Positions 33,937-43,785 of a stretch of 64,000 nucleotides of DNA are shown piece by piece. The stretch comes from Tenacibaculum sp. M341 (GTDB lineage: Bacteria; Bacteroidota; Bacteroidia; Flavobacteriales; Flavobacteriaceae). The first letter of the stretch is position 1; every line of letters begins with the position of its first letter. The notes beneath the pieces were generated by a model. It saw only the letters and a program-made list of their open reading frames with translations, made no database searches and was not told where the DNA came from. The DNA is taken from the NCBI RefSeq assembly GCF_004337695.1, contig NZ_SJXJ01000008.1, forward strand, positions 124,001 through 188,000, given 5' to 3'. A program made the position numbers and the translations under genes.

Positions 33937-36324
33937 ATGAAAGTATTCAAAAAGATTTTTCGATTTCTAATCATTGTTTTATTATTAATTGGTGTTACTG
34001 TTTTTTTTATTGGAAAAAGCTTGGAACCAAAGTATAGTGGTGAATTAAAAAACTTAGACCTGAAAGATGCAGTTACCGTTTTTTACGATGAAAATGGGGT
34101 ACCTCATATTAATGCGCAAAATGAAGAAGATGCTTTTAAAGTTTTTGGCTATGTACATGCGCAAGATAGACTTTGGCAAATGGAGTTATTTAGAAGACTT
34201 GCCGCTGGAAGGTTAAGCGAAATGTTTGGAAAAGATTTGATTAGAACAGATAAGTTTTTTTCTGGTTTAGGAATAGAGGAAGCTTCTAAAAAAACAATAG
34301 AAAATTTAGATAAAACTTCTAAAGCTTATAAGTTAACTGAAGCATACTTAGAAGGCGTGAATAGTTTTATGGAGCATGGTAAGACTCCTTTAGAATTTTA
34401 TTTATTAGGTATTGAAAAAGAAAAATATACATTAAAAGACATGTACAATGTTTTTGGTTATATGGCTTTTAGTTTTGCTGCTGCACATAAAACAGATCCT
34501 TTGTTAAATGAAATTAACGAAAAATATGGTGAAGCTTATGTAAAGGAATTAGGTATTACTCCTAAGGGAAGCACGTTTATAAAAAATGCAAAAAATCCAA
34601 TTATAAAAGCGCAATTATCTGCTGAAATAAACAAGATAATGAATCATCTTCCTGTACCTACGTTAATGGGAAGTAATGCTTGGGTAGTAGGTCCTAAAAA
34701 AACAAAAGATGGCAAAGTAATCTTTTCAAACGATCCACATATAAGATTTTTTCAACCAGCAATTTGGTATCAAAATCATATTAAAACACCTACTTACGAA
34801 ATGTATGGCTTTAATTTAGCGTTAACACCATTTCCTCTTCTAGGGCATAATAGAAACTATGCTTATGGAATGACAATGTTTGAAAATGACGATGTAGATT
34901 TTTATGTTGAAAAAAATAATCCTAATAATGAATTAGAATACAAAACACCAGAAGGTTATAATGCTTATGAAGTTTTAGAAAAGAGAATTAAGGTTAAAGA
35001 TGAAAAAGATTCTATTTATAAAATTAAGGTAAGTAAGCACGGACCTATAATGAACGATATTTTAGAGCAAATTGAAGACGATAGACCAATTGCAATGAAG
35101 TGGATTTATACACATTTGCCAAATAAGTTATTAGATATATGTTATGAAATGTCGCATGCAAATTCATTAGAAGAATTTAAAAAAGGAGTTGCTAAAATTC
35201 ATGCTCCAGGACTAAATATTATGTATGGCGATGCAAAAGATAACATTGCTTGGTTTGCTGCAGCAAAATTATATGAATATAGAGATAGTGTAAATACCAA
35301 ATTGTATTTAGAAGGAAGTACAGGAAAAGATGAAATTACATGTTTTTATGATTTTGATGATAATCCACAAGCTATAAACCCTGATTGGGGTTATGTGTAT
35401 TCAGCAAATAACCAACCAGATTCTATTCGAGGTAAGTTATATCCGGGGTATTATTTACCTGAAGATAGAGCCAAAAGAATTACTTCATTGTTAGAGGTAA
35501 AAGATGATTTTACAACTGAAGACATGGCAGAAATGTTGTACGATGTAAAATCATTGGTAGCTACAGGTTTGATAAAAGAAAACAGTAGTTTAATAGATGT
35601 TGCAAAATTAAATGAATCAGAAAAAAAGGCATATGAGTTTTTAGTAAATTGGGATGGCGATTACAAGAAAGAGTCTATTGGTGCAACTGTTTATACTCGA
35701 TTTGTATATGAGTTTTTAAAGAACACTTTTGAAGATGAAATGGGAAAAAAAGGTTTCTTACAAATGATAGACGGTACTCCGTTTTACAGAAAAATGATTG
35801 CATTACAAATGAATAAATCAGAGTCTGTTTGGTGGGATAATGTAGTTACTAAAGAAGTAAAAGAAGATAAAAAGAATATAATTAATACATCTTTTAAAAA
35901 TGCAGTATCGTTTTTAAATAATCAATTAGGAAGTAAAGTTGATAATTGGGAATGGAAACGAGTAATGACTGTAACACATCAACACGCAATAGGGCAAGCC
36001 GGAGGTATATTAGGTAAGATTTTTAATGTAGGTCCATTTGAAACTCATGGAGGTGGAGAAGTAATTAATAATCATATTTTTAATATTGATAGTACAGGAG
36101 TTTATAAGACTACTGCTGGTCCTTCTTCAAGAAGAGTGATTGATTTTGCTGATGTAGAAAATAGTATTGCTATTATACCAACTGGACAAAGTGGAAATAG
36201 ATTTAGCGAATTTTATAAAGATCAAGCTGAAAAATATTTAAATGGAGGTTATGTAAAGATGAAGTTAAATCAAGAAGAAATAGAAAAATCAGAATATAAA
36301 TTGATGTTTTTGCCTAAAGAATAG
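33937..36324 (+). CDS. Penicillin acylase family Ntn-hydrolase
   Basis: 795 residues. N-terminal membrane anchor/signal (FLIIVLLLIGVTVFFIG), then the alpha chain with DENGVPHINAQNEEDAFKVF and GYVHAQDRLWQMELFRR. The probable self-cleavage site and nucleophile are in PTLMGSNAWVV (Gly-Ser, Ser-Asn-Ala-Trp), which starts the beta chain. It cleaves amide bonds in the periplasm; acyl-homoserine lactones or beta-lactams are family substrates, but the real one is unknown. An ADP-ribosylglycohydrolase gene follows after 9 bases. Confidence 0.93.
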   Translation: MKVFKKIFRFLIIVLLLIGVTVFFIGKSLEPKYSGELKNLDLKDAVTVFYDENGVPHINAQNEEDAFKVFGYVHAQDRLWQMELFRRLAAGRLSEMFGKDLIRTDKFFSGLGIEEASKKTIENLDKTSKAYKLTEAYLEGVNSFMEHGKTPLEFYLLGIEKEKYTLKDMYNVFGYMAFSFAAAHKTDPLLNEINEKYGEAYVKELGITPKGSTFIKNAKNPIIKAQLSAEINKIMNHLPVPTLMGSNAWVVGPKKTKDGKVIFSNDPHIRFFQPAIWYQNHIKTPTYEMYGFNLALTPFPLLGHNRNYAYGMTMFENDDVDFYVEKNNPNNELEYKTPEGYNAYEVLEKRIKVKDEKDSIYKIKVSKHGPIMNDILEQIEDDRPIAMKWIYTHLPNKLLDICYEMSHANSLEEFKKGVAKIHAPGLNIMYGDAKDNIAWFAAAKLYEYRDSVNTKLYLEGSTGKDEITCFYDFDDNPQAINPDWGYVYSANNQPDSIRGKLYPGYYLPEDRAKRITSLLEVKDDFTTEDMAEMLYDVKSLVATGLIKENSSLIDVAKLNESEKKAYEFLVNWDGDYKKESIGATVYTRFVYEFLKNTFEDEMGKKGFLQMIDGTPFYRKMIALQMNKSESVWWDNVVTKEVKEDKKNIINTSFKNAVSFLNNQLGSKVDNWEWKRVMTVTHQHAIGQAGGILGKIFNVGPFETHGGGEVINNHIFNIDSTGVYKTTAGPSSRRVIDFADVENSIAIIPTGQSGNRFSEFYKDQAEKYLNGGYVKMKLNQEEIEKSEYKLMFLPKE

Positions 36325-36333
36325 GTAGATTAT

Positions 36334-37239
36334 ATGAAATTGTCAAAAAGATTTGAAGGGTGTATTATCTGTGGAGCAATAGGTGATGCATATGGTAGTG
36401 CGTTTGAAAATGTGAACAAAAAAGAAGAAGAGAAGACAACGTTTTATTTATTTGGAAAACCAAAAGAAGAAACACTTCATTGGAAAATTACAGATGATAC
36501 TCAGTTGACACTAGCAACTAGTGAAGTTATCATAGAAGACACAAGTATAAATATGAATGCTTTTGCTCAAAAGTATGCTGAATACTTTAGAAAAGGTAAA
36601 ATTACAGGCATTGGTGCTAGTACTCTGAAAGCATTTACAGAACTAAATGCAGGAATACATTGGAGATTTACAGGTCGTAAAGGCGAGTATGCTGCTGGTA
36701 ATGGTGTAGCAATGAGAGTTGCTCCTTTGGCTTTTTTCGAAAATATTTCTAGAGAACAGATAAGAGATTTTAGTATAATTACTCATAATAACGATGAGGT
36801 TTATGTTGGAGCTTTATGTGTATGGTTTGCTATAAAATCAGCTTTAAATAATGAATGGACAGGAGAAGAAAATTTAATAGAGTTACTTATTCCTAAATTA
36901 CCAGATACTCGATTAAGAGATCGATTGATAGCAATAAAAGATATTGATGATCTATTAGAAATAGGTAAAAAAGGGAATAGCGGCTATGTGGTAGATTCAA
37001 TTCCGTTAGCAATTGCTGCGGCAAATATGGTAAAACAATTAGGAGTGGACCAAATGTTTAAAAAACTGATTGAAATAGGAGGTGATACCGACACGAATTG
37101 TTCCATAGCAGGACAGATTTCAGGAGCTTTATTAGGAATCGAGGAATTGTCTTTAGATTTGATTGACAAATTAAAAGAATTACCTGAATATTCTTGGATA
37201 GAAGAAACAATAATTAATTTTAACGCTAGGTTGTTTTAA
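36334..37239 (+). CDS. ADP-ribosylglycohydrolase family protein
   Basis: 301 residues. Metal-binding motifs of the DraG/ARH family are present: GAIGDAYGSAFE near the N-terminus, ITDDTQLTLATSE (Thr-Asp-Asp), and GGDTDTNCSIAGQISGALLG near residue 250. It removes ADP-ribose from proteins or small molecules. It may be co-transcribed with the penicillin acylase before it and the broken gene after it. No ADP-ribosyltransferase is visible nearby. Confidence 0.92.
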   Translation: MKLSKRFEGCIICGAIGDAYGSAFENVNKKEEEKTTFYLFGKPKEETLHWKITDDTQLTLATSEVIIEDTSINMNAFAQKYAEYFRKGKITGIGASTLKAFTELNAGIHWRFTGRKGEYAAGNGVAMRVAPLAFFENISREQIRDFSIITHNNDEVYVGALCVWFAIKSALNNEWTGEENLIELLIPKLPDTRLRDRLIAIKDIDDLLEIGKKGNSGYVVDSIPLAIAAANMVKQLGVDQMFKKLIEIGGDTDTNCSIAGQISGALLGIEELSLDLIDKLKELPEYSWIEETIINFNARLF

Positions 37240-37260
37240 AAGTAGAAGAATTGAATAGTT

Positions 37261-38505
37261 ATGGAATTGGTGGAGAAAAAAGATGTAGAAATATTAGAGA
37301 CCTTTTTTAAAGAGAAAGAAGATGGTTCTAAAGAACTACAATTAGCATTTCCTGAGTGGATGCAAATGAAAAATTTACCTCAGAGAAGTTTTTCTCATGC
37401 TGTATATGATTTACGTGGAGACAAATTGAAGTTTGTGAAATTTCCATATGAAAATATGGAAAGTAAATGGAAAAAGGTTAAAGACTATTTATTTCAATAT
37501 GGATATTATTCGGACTATTTAGAAGATACTTTTGAATTGTTATCAGAAGAAGATAAAGAAGAATTAAGAATAGAGTTTATTTCAGATTTTATAGAATTAG
37601 CTGGGGATGATAGAAGGTTTAGTGAAATAAAAAAAGTTAATAAAGAAGATATTGTTCAGAAAATTAGAGCTTTATTTAATTATTCTGATAATGAATTAAG
37701 GCTCTATTATTTGTATTTACAAAAATATTTAGAAATTAGTTTTTTTAAAGGAGAGTGTTTTTATTTGATTGAATAGGAGTCGTATAAGAAAGATGATAAA
37801 AATGAGTTTTATATAGGTTTTATTGTAGTTGATAGTGGATTACCTTCATTAGGAGATACTTTATATTATGAGTTGAAAGTTAGTAATGAATCTTGTTTTA
37901 ATCAAAATTTAGATGCTTATAAAGAAGAATATACATTTTTAAATTATTCGAATGTAGGAGGAGGGAAAGATAATTTTTATCGTTATGTAAAAAACTTCAA
38001 CGATTGGCTTCAGAATCACATGTATTTAGAAGATAGATATCATGATTTCATGATTTGGTACACGAATGAAAAAGTTTATTTTAATCTAGAAAAAGGAGTT
38101 TCAAGTAAAAAGTTATCTTCTGAATTTGCCAAGTTGAATATGTTTTATCCAGTAGATAATTTAAAAGATGTTATAGATGTTTTTGTAGATTATGTATCAG
38201 ATGTAATAGGAAAGTGTGAATGGAATAAAGGTAAGCTTAATGAAGTGTATAAAATAACAATAGAAGAAGGTTATAAAGAGTTAAAAATATTAGCAAAAGA
38301 ATATAGAAATGAAAAAAAAGATTGGGAAGACTATTGTGAAAATTTGCAGGTTTTCTTTGATAACCTTCCTCAAAAAAAAGATTACGAATATTATTTAATT
38401 CGTAATTCTTTTCTTTATTGGAAAGATCTTTTAGTCATTGGTATTAAGAGAAACAAACCAACAGACTATGATATTTTTGCCTATCTACTAGGAGATAGTA
38501 ATTAA
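37261..38505 (+). pseudogene. Unknown gene interrupted by an in-frame TAG stop
   Basis: One continuous reading frame of 415 codons broken only by TAG at 37774-37776. The first part gives 171 residues from the ATG at 37261. The frame then stays open from 37777 to the stop at 38503-38505, and the first candidate start for the second part is a poor TTG at 37873. Translation between the two (ESYKKDDKNEFYIGFIVVDS) looks as protein-like as the flanks. The product is acidic, rich in Tyr, Lys and Glu, without membrane segments, and not recognised. A recent nonsense mutation, a sequencing error or readthrough could explain it. Confidence 0.75.
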
Positions 38506-39237
38506 TTATATTTCTTTATAAACTTCCTCAAAAGGTACTCTAAAACGTTCGCCATATACACCTTCAGGTTTTCTAATACCGCATGAAATAATCATGTTTA
38601 TTTCAGCAGTAAAAGGCAAGCCTAAAACACGCTTTACTCTCCAAGTGTCGGAACCTTCCATAGGGCAAGTGTCATAACCTTCAGCAGCCATACTAAGCAT
38701 AAAAGTTTGAGCAGCTAAAGCAGCACTTTTATGAGCAACTACTCTCATGTCTTTACTTCTTACTTCTCGATACATTGGTTTAAATAATCCAGTAATTAGA
38801 ATCATAATGTATTTTAAAAGTCCAAAAATGCCTAGAAAGTCGCTATAAGTAAACGGAATTAATTTCTTATAGTAGTTTTTAGCAAATTTTTCTCTACTAC
38901 TTTGTTCTGCTTTTGGTTTTGGAGGAAAAACTTTATTAAGATACTCTAAATTAGATTGAGCTCGTTTTTTCCATAAATCTTTTCTAGCAGCAATCACAAC
39001 TAGTTGTTGTGCCGTTTTTGCTGCATTTTGATTAAAGCAAAGCGGTGCAATTTTTTGTACAATATCTTCAGAAGTAACATGGTAAAATTCCCAAAGTTGC
39101 ATGTTACTACTATTAGGAGCCAAAACGGCTTGTTCAATACATTTTTTTACAATAGAAGAATCAATTTTTTGTTCAGCATCATATACTCTTACAGATCTTC
39201 TATAAGCGATTGCTTCACTAACTGTTTTTTGTGTCAT
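38506..39237 (-). CDS. Nitroreductase family flavoprotein
   Basis: 243 residues. FMN-binding N-terminus AIAYRRSVRVYDAEQKID and AVLAPNSSNMQLWEFY, then the second motif AAQTFMLSMAAEGYDTCPME and C-terminal IISCGIRKPEGVYGERFRVP. It probably reduces nitro, quinone or enone compounds with NAD(P)H. It is the last gene of a tight operon, 3 bases after the aldehyde dehydrogenase, so it may act on products of alkane or aldehyde oxidation. Confidence 0.9.
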   Translation of the reverse strand: MTQKTVSEAIAYRRSVRVYDAEQKIDSSIVKKCIEQAVLAPNSSNMQLWEFYHVTSEDIVQKIAPLCFNQNAAKTAQQLVVIAARKDLWKKRAQSNLEYLNKVFPPKPKAEQSSREKFAKNYYKKLIPFTYSDFLGIFGLLKYIMILITGLFKPMYREVRSKDMRVVAHKSAALAAQTFMLSMAAEGYDTCPMEGSDTWRVKRVLGLPFTAEINMIISCGIRKPEGVYGERFRVPFEEVYKEI

Positions 39238-39240
39238 CTT

Positions 39241-40635
39241 TTAGGCGAATTTCATTAAAGTTTTTAATTGCTTAAGTTTTCCTTTATAAGGAGCATATCT
39301 AGTAGGGATATCTAACCAATTTCCTCTAGTAACTACACCTTTTTGGTGAGAAAAAACATCAAAACTTTTTTTGCCATGATAACTACCAATACCACTTTCA
39401 CCAACACCTCCAAAAGGAAGTCTATGATTAGCAAAGTGAACCGTAGTATCATTTACAGTTCCACCTCCAAAAGAATATTTTCTAATTAAATCCTTAGCAA
39501 AAGACATACGTTTGGTAAATACATAAAAGGCTAAAGGTTTGTCATATTTAGAAAGAACTTTATCTATATATGTTTCAGAATCGTAAGAAATTAAAGGAAA
39601 AATAGGTCCGAAAATTTCACCTTTCATAACCTCACTATCTAAACTAGGTTCATAAACTAAAGTTGGAGCAATATAACATTCTTCTCTGTTAGTTTCACCT
39701 CCAATTAAAATAGATTCGTTGTCCAACATAGCGGCTAGTCTATCAAAATTTTTAGTGTTTACAATTCTCGAGAAATCTCCAGATTTTTCAGGATTTTCAC
39801 CATAAGCTTTTGTGATTTCTTCTTTAAAGTGTTTTACAAATGAATCTTTTACTTTTTTGTGAATTAATAGGTAATCAGGAGCAATACATGTTTGTCCACC
39901 ATTTAGAAACTTACCCCAAACCAGTCGTCTAGCAGCTAGTTTTATATTGGCTGTTTCATCAATAATACAAGGACTTTTACCGCCTAATTCTAAAGTAACA
40001 GGGGTAATATATTCTGCGGCAGCTTTGGCTATTATTCTTCCAACAGGAACACTTCCTGTAAAAAAGATATAATCCCAACGTTGTGCTAATAATTCTTGAG
40101 TTTCAGGAATTCCACCTTCTACTACAGCTACATGTTCTTTATCAAATACAGCTTCTATTATTTCTTTACAAATAGTACTTACATGTGGCGTTAATTCTGA
40201 TGGTTTTAAAACAACAGTATTTCCTGCAGCAATAGCACCAACTAAAGGAGAAAAAGCTAATTGATATGGATAATTCCATGGAGCAATAATTAGTGTAGTA
40301 CCATAAGGATCTTTGTGAATTTTAGCAGATGAAGGAAAATTCAATAATGATGGTAATACTCTCTTAGGTTTAGCCCAAGAACTAACATTTTTAATCATCA
40401 TTTTTAATTCAGAAATAACAATAGAAATTTCTGTCATTACACCTTCATACTCGGGCTTTTTAAAATCATTATATAAAGCTTTTAAAATATCCTCTTCTCT
40501 TCGTGTAATTTCCTTTAAGAGTTTTTGTAAACTCTTTTTTCTAAAAGAAACATCTTTAGTTTGTTGAGTTTTAAAAAAGTTTTTTTGTGCTAAAATAAGT
40601 TCAGGAATAGCATTCTGAATCGTAGAATTTTCCAT
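39241..40635 (-). CDS. Aldehyde dehydrogenase family protein
   Basis: 464 residues, of the class 3 (membrane-associated fatty aldehyde) type by length. APWNYPYQLAFSPLVGAIAA, FTGSVPVGRIIAKAA, the glutamate in TLELGGKSPCIID, catalytic Cys in NGGQTCIAPDYLL, and PFGGVGESGIGSYHGKKSFD near the end. It sits 2 bases after the alkane monooxygenase gene, so it probably oxidises the fatty aldehydes that arise from it. Confidence 0.94.
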   Translation of the reverse strand: MENSTIQNAIPELILAQKNFFKTQQTKDVSFRKKSLQKLLKEITRREEDILKALYNDFKKPEYEGVMTEISIVISELKMMIKNVSSWAKPKRVLPSLLNFPSSAKIHKDPYGTTLIIAPWNYPYQLAFSPLVGAIAAGNTVVLKPSELTPHVSTICKEIIEAVFDKEHVAVVEGGIPETQELLAQRWDYIFFTGSVPVGRIIAKAAAEYITPVTLELGGKSPCIIDETANIKLAARRLVWGKFLNGGQTCIAPDYLLIHKKVKDSFVKHFKEEITKAYGENPEKSGDFSRIVNTKNFDRLAAMLDNESILIGGETNREECYIAPTLVYEPSLDSEVMKGEIFGPIFPLISYDSETYIDKVLSKYDKPLAFYVFTKRMSFAKDLIRKYSFGGGTVNDTTVHFANHRLPFGGVGESGIGSYHGKKSFDVFSHQKGVVTRGNWLDIPTRYAPYKGKLKQLKTLMKFA

Positions 40636-40637
40636 TT

Positions 40638-41666
40638 TTATATTTCTTGTAGTTTTTTGTTCATTATTTTAAACCATAATGGAGGTATCAGTGAAATTAA
40701 CATCATACCAGGATACCCTGTAGGCATTTGAGGACTTTCAGGTAAAGATTTTAAAATTTGATAATGTTTACTTCCATTATAATGATGGTCTGAATGTCTT
40801 GATAAATTAAATAACACTAATTTTCCTATTACATGGTTTGAATTCCAAGAATGAATGTGTTTAACACGTTCATATCTTCCAAATTTATTTTTCTTTCTAA
40901 GTAGTCCGTAATGTTCTATATAGTTTACAGTTTCAAGTAATAAAATTCCTATAATGGCAGATGCAATAAAATAAAGCACGGTTATAATTCCGAAGAAAAA
41001 GAAAATTGTACCAATTAAAAGTAAATGACAAACTAGGTATATAACCATTCTATTTTTATAATGAAACCAAGACTTGTTTAGGTTAGAAAGTCTTTTGTGT
41101 TCTAATTTCCAGGCTTCAATATAACTCATAATTTGAGACCTAAACCAGAAAATGTATATAGGTTCATTTTTTTTGGCAGTAGCAGCATCATCAGGAGTTG
41201 CTACATTTAAATGATGTCCACCATTATGATATGGTAAAAAATGAGTTTCTAAAGAGGTTAGTAACAATATTTCACCTAAAAGCTCTTCAAGTCTGTTGTT
41301 TCTGTGTCCTAATTCATGTCCAACATTAATACCAATTACCCCAGACATGATTCCCATTGCAGAAATTTTACCAATTAAGTCAATATTAAAAGGATGATTG
41401 TCAATAATGATTAAAAAATAAATTAAGAAACCTACTTGAACAGGTAGCGTTAAATATAAAATATAAGAGTATAGCTTATTGTTTTTCTCGATCTCTTCTT
41501 GTTCCTTGTCAAAATTACTAGCATCCATAGTCACAAACAAGTCAGCTAAAGGTACTATGCCAAAAACATAAATTAAAGGTATAAAAGTTAACCACCCCGA
41601 ACCTTCAAAAGAAATGTAGACAGTTAAAGGAATGGTAAAAACTAATAAATATTTTAATGCTTTCAT
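40638..41666 (-). CDS. Alkane 1-monooxygenase (AlkB-like)
   Basis: 342 residues, integral membrane non-haem di-iron hydroxylase. Histidine boxes are HELGHR (117-122), HNGGHH (147-152) and HSDHH (291-295), plus the AlkB signature NYIEHYGL near 248. About six membrane segments. It hydroxylates terminal carbons of alkanes or related chains using rubredoxin; no rubredoxin gene is in this window. First gene of the operon with aldehyde dehydrogenase and nitroreductase. Confidence 0.92.
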   Translation of the reverse strand: MKALKYLLVFTIPLTVYISFEGSGWLTFIPLIYVFGIVPLADLFVTMDASNFDKEQEEIEKNNKLYSYILYLTLPVQVGFLIYFLIIIDNHPFNIDLIGKISAMGIMSGVIGINVGHELGHRNNRLEELLGEILLLTSLETHFLPYHNGGHHLNVATPDDAATAKKNEPIYIFWFRSQIMSYIEAWKLEHKRLSNLNKSWFHYKNRMVIYLVCHLLLIGTIFFFFGIITVLYFIASAIIGILLLETVNYIEHYGLLRKKNKFGRYERVKHIHSWNSNHVIGKLVLFNLSRHSDHHYNGSKHYQILKSLPESPQMPTGYPGMMLISLIPPLWFKIMNKKLQEI

Positions 41667-41695
41667 TTACGGGAATTAGAAACTAAATATACAAA

Positions 41696-42382
41696 TTAGT
41701 TACAAGCATCCCAAATAGGGTCTTTAGGTGTTGGAGCGGTTATAGATATTGATTCTTTGTTTACAGGATGAATAAAATGAATCTTTCTAGCGTGAAGATG
41801 AATACTACCGTTTTTATTACTTCTAGGAGCTCCGTATTTTAAATCTCCTTTTATAGATGATCCAATCGAAGAAAGTTGACATCTTATCTGATGGTGTCTC
41901 CCAGTTTCTAAGTCAATTTCAAGTAATGAGTAGTGATCTAATTTTTTAATTGTATTGTAATGTAAAATTGATTTTTTACTACCGTTTACTTCTGATTTAT
42001 GAGCGGTCGATTTATTGTTTTTTGGATTTTTCTTTAACCAATGAGTCAATGTGTTTTTTTTCGGAGAAGGTTCTTTTTTTACAACAGCCCAATAAGTTTT
42101 ATTAACTTCTTTGTCACGCAACATTTTATTTAAACGCTCTAAAGCTTTAGAAGTACGTGCAAAAATAACAATACCAGAAGTAGGTCTGTCAAGACGATGA
42201 ACAGTTCCTAAAAAAACATTACCAGGTTTTTCGTATTTATCTTTAATATATTCTTTTACAACATCACTTAAAGGTTTGTCGCCAGTTTTATCTCCTTGAA
42301 CAATATCGCCAGCCCTTTTGTTAATAATTATAATATGATTGTCTTCGTGTAAAACTTGAAGATTTTCTTTTGTAGAATGCAT
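41696..42382 (-). CDS. RluA-family pseudouridine synthase
   Basis: 228 residues. Catalytic motif with Asp in HRLDRPTSGIVIFARTSKA, then the GRHHQIRCQLSSIG loop typical of the RluA/TruC group. N-terminal S4 domain absent, so a small stand-alone enzyme. It modifies uridine in rRNA or tRNA; the site cannot be told from sequence. Lies 9 bases after engB on the minus strand. Confidence 0.9.
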   Translation of the reverse strand: MHSTKENLQVLHEDNHIIIINKRAGDIVQGDKTGDKPLSDVVKEYIKDKYEKPGNVFLGTVHRLDRPTSGIVIFARTSKALERLNKMLRDKEVNKTYWAVVKKEPSPKKNTLTHWLKKNPKNNKSTAHKSEVNGSKKSILHYNTIKKLDHYSLLEIDLETGRHHQIRCQLSSIGSSIKGDLKYGAPRSNKNGSIHLHARKIHFIHPVNKESISITAPTPKDPIWDACN

Positions 42383-42391
42383 TAATAAAGA

Positions 42392-43003
42392 CTATTTAAA
42401 TTTATCAGCTACGTCTTTGTTAATTTCATCAATAAAGTTTAAAAACTCATCACGTCCCAAACCACTTGAAGAAGAAGTAATAAAAGAAGTTGGTAAACTC
42501 TCCCAATACTGTAATAATTTTCTTTTGTAGGTTGTAATTTGTTTGTTTAGCTTGGAACTAGGTAGTTTATCTGCCTTTGTGAAAACTATACAGAAAGGAA
42601 TTTGATTTTTACCTAAAAAAGCCATGAAATCTAAATCAATCTTTTGAGGATCATGTCTAGAATCTACTAAAACGAAAGTACAAACTAACTGTTCACGCTC
42701 ATTAAAATAGTTTTCAATAAAATACTGAAAAATAGTTCTCTTCTTTTTTGAAACTTTGGCGTACCCATATCCAGGTAAGTCAACTAAAAACCATTCATCA
42801 TTAATTTTAAAATGATTAATTAACTGAGTTTTACCAGGTGTTCCAGAAGTTTTTGCAAGCTTTTTACGTTGCATTAACATGTTGATTAATGAAGATTTAC
42901 CAACATTAGAGCGACCAATAAAAGCATATTCAGGAATTCGATCTTTTGGAGCATTAATTACATTACTATTGCTCATTACGAATTCCGCCGATTTAATTTT
43001 CAC
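42392..43003 (-). CDS. engB: Ribosome biogenesis GTPase EngB/YsxC
   Basis: 203 residues. G1 GRSNVGKSSLIN, G2 around GTPGKTQLIN, G3 DLPGYGYAK, G4 FTKADK, G5 SSSSG. Helps assemble the large ribosomal subunit. Middle gene of a three-gene minus-strand group with an alpha/beta hydrolase upstream (17 bases) and a pseudouridine synthase downstream. Confidence 0.95.
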   Translation of the reverse strand: MKIKSAEFVMSNSNVINAPKDRIPEYAFIGRSNVGKSSLINMLMQRKKLAKTSGTPGKTQLINHFKINDEWFLVDLPGYGYAKVSKKKRTIFQYFIENYFNEREQLVCTFVLVDSRHDPQKIDLDFMAFLGKNQIPFCIVFTKADKLPSSKLNKQITTYKRKLLQYWESLPTSFITSSSSGLGRDEFLNFIDEINKDVADKFK

Positions 43004-43020
43004 GTTGCTAGATTCTAAAA

Positions 43021-43785
43021 TTATAAATTACGCTGATTGAACCATTTTTCCAGAATTTGATTAAATTCTTCAGGATGTTCCATCATGGCTGCATGTCCAC
43101 ATTTGTCAATCCAAAATAAATCACTATCAGGTAAAAGTCTATGAAAGTCATTTGCAACTTCAGGTGGAGTTACAGTATCATTTTTACCCCAAATAATACA
43201 AGAAGGTTGTTGCATATTAGGTAAATCATTTGCCATATTATGCCTAACAGCACTTTTAGCAATAGCCAATGTTTTTACAAGTGTATTTCTGTCGTTAATA
43301 ACGTCATACACTTGGTCTACAAGTTCTTCGGTAGCAATGCTTTGATCGTAAAAAACCTCTTGAGTTTTTCTTCTAACAAAATCTTTATCTCCTCTTCTAG
43401 GATAATTATTTCCCATAGAGTTTTCATACAAACCAGAGCTACCCGTTAATACAAGTGCAGCAATGTCTTGAGAGTAATGTTTTGTATAATACAACGCAAT
43501 ATGCCCTCCTAAAGAATTACCTAAAAGAATAACATCTTTAAGTTGTTTGTATTCAATAAAATCATGTAAAAAACTTGCTAAGTTTTTTACATTCGTTTTC
43601 AGAATAGGCAGCGTATATAAAGGTAATTCAGGGATTAATACTTTATAGCCTCTTTTCGAAAAGAAATTAAAAGTTTCATTAAAATTACTCAAAGCTCCCA
43701 TCAAACCATGTAACACGATTATAGGTCTTCCTTCACCTGCTTCTGCGTACGTAAACTTGTCTTCTTTCTTTAAAAAATCAGTCAT
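43021..43785 (-). CDS. Alpha/beta hydrolase
   Basis: 254 residues. Oxyanion HGLMGALSNF, nucleophile GNSLGGHIAL (Ser), acid in WGKNDTVTPP, and His in DKCGHAAMMEHPEEF. I choose the ATG at 43785 (MTDFLKKEDKFTYAEAG), because the upstream start at 43809 adds residues not expected in the family. Substrate unknown. It diverges from mraZ across a 200-base gap. Confidence 0.87.
   Translation of the reverse strand: MTDFLKKEDKFTYAEAGEGRPIIVLHGLMGALSNFNETFNFFSKRGYKVLIPELPLYTLPILKTNVKNLASFLHDFIEYKQLKDVILLGNSLGGHIALYYTKHYSQDIAALVLTGSSGLYENSMGNNYPRRGDKDFVRRKTQEVFYDQSIATEELVDQVYDVINDRNTLVKTLAIAKSAVRHNMANDLPNMQQPSCIIWGKNDTVTPPEVANDFHRLLPDSDLFWIDKCGHAAMMEHPEEFNQILEKWFNQRNL

Noticed and set aside
37873-38505. 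Separate 210-residue gene starting at TTG
   Set aside because: It is in the same frame as the preceding 171-residue part, separated only by one TAG, and lacks a good start.
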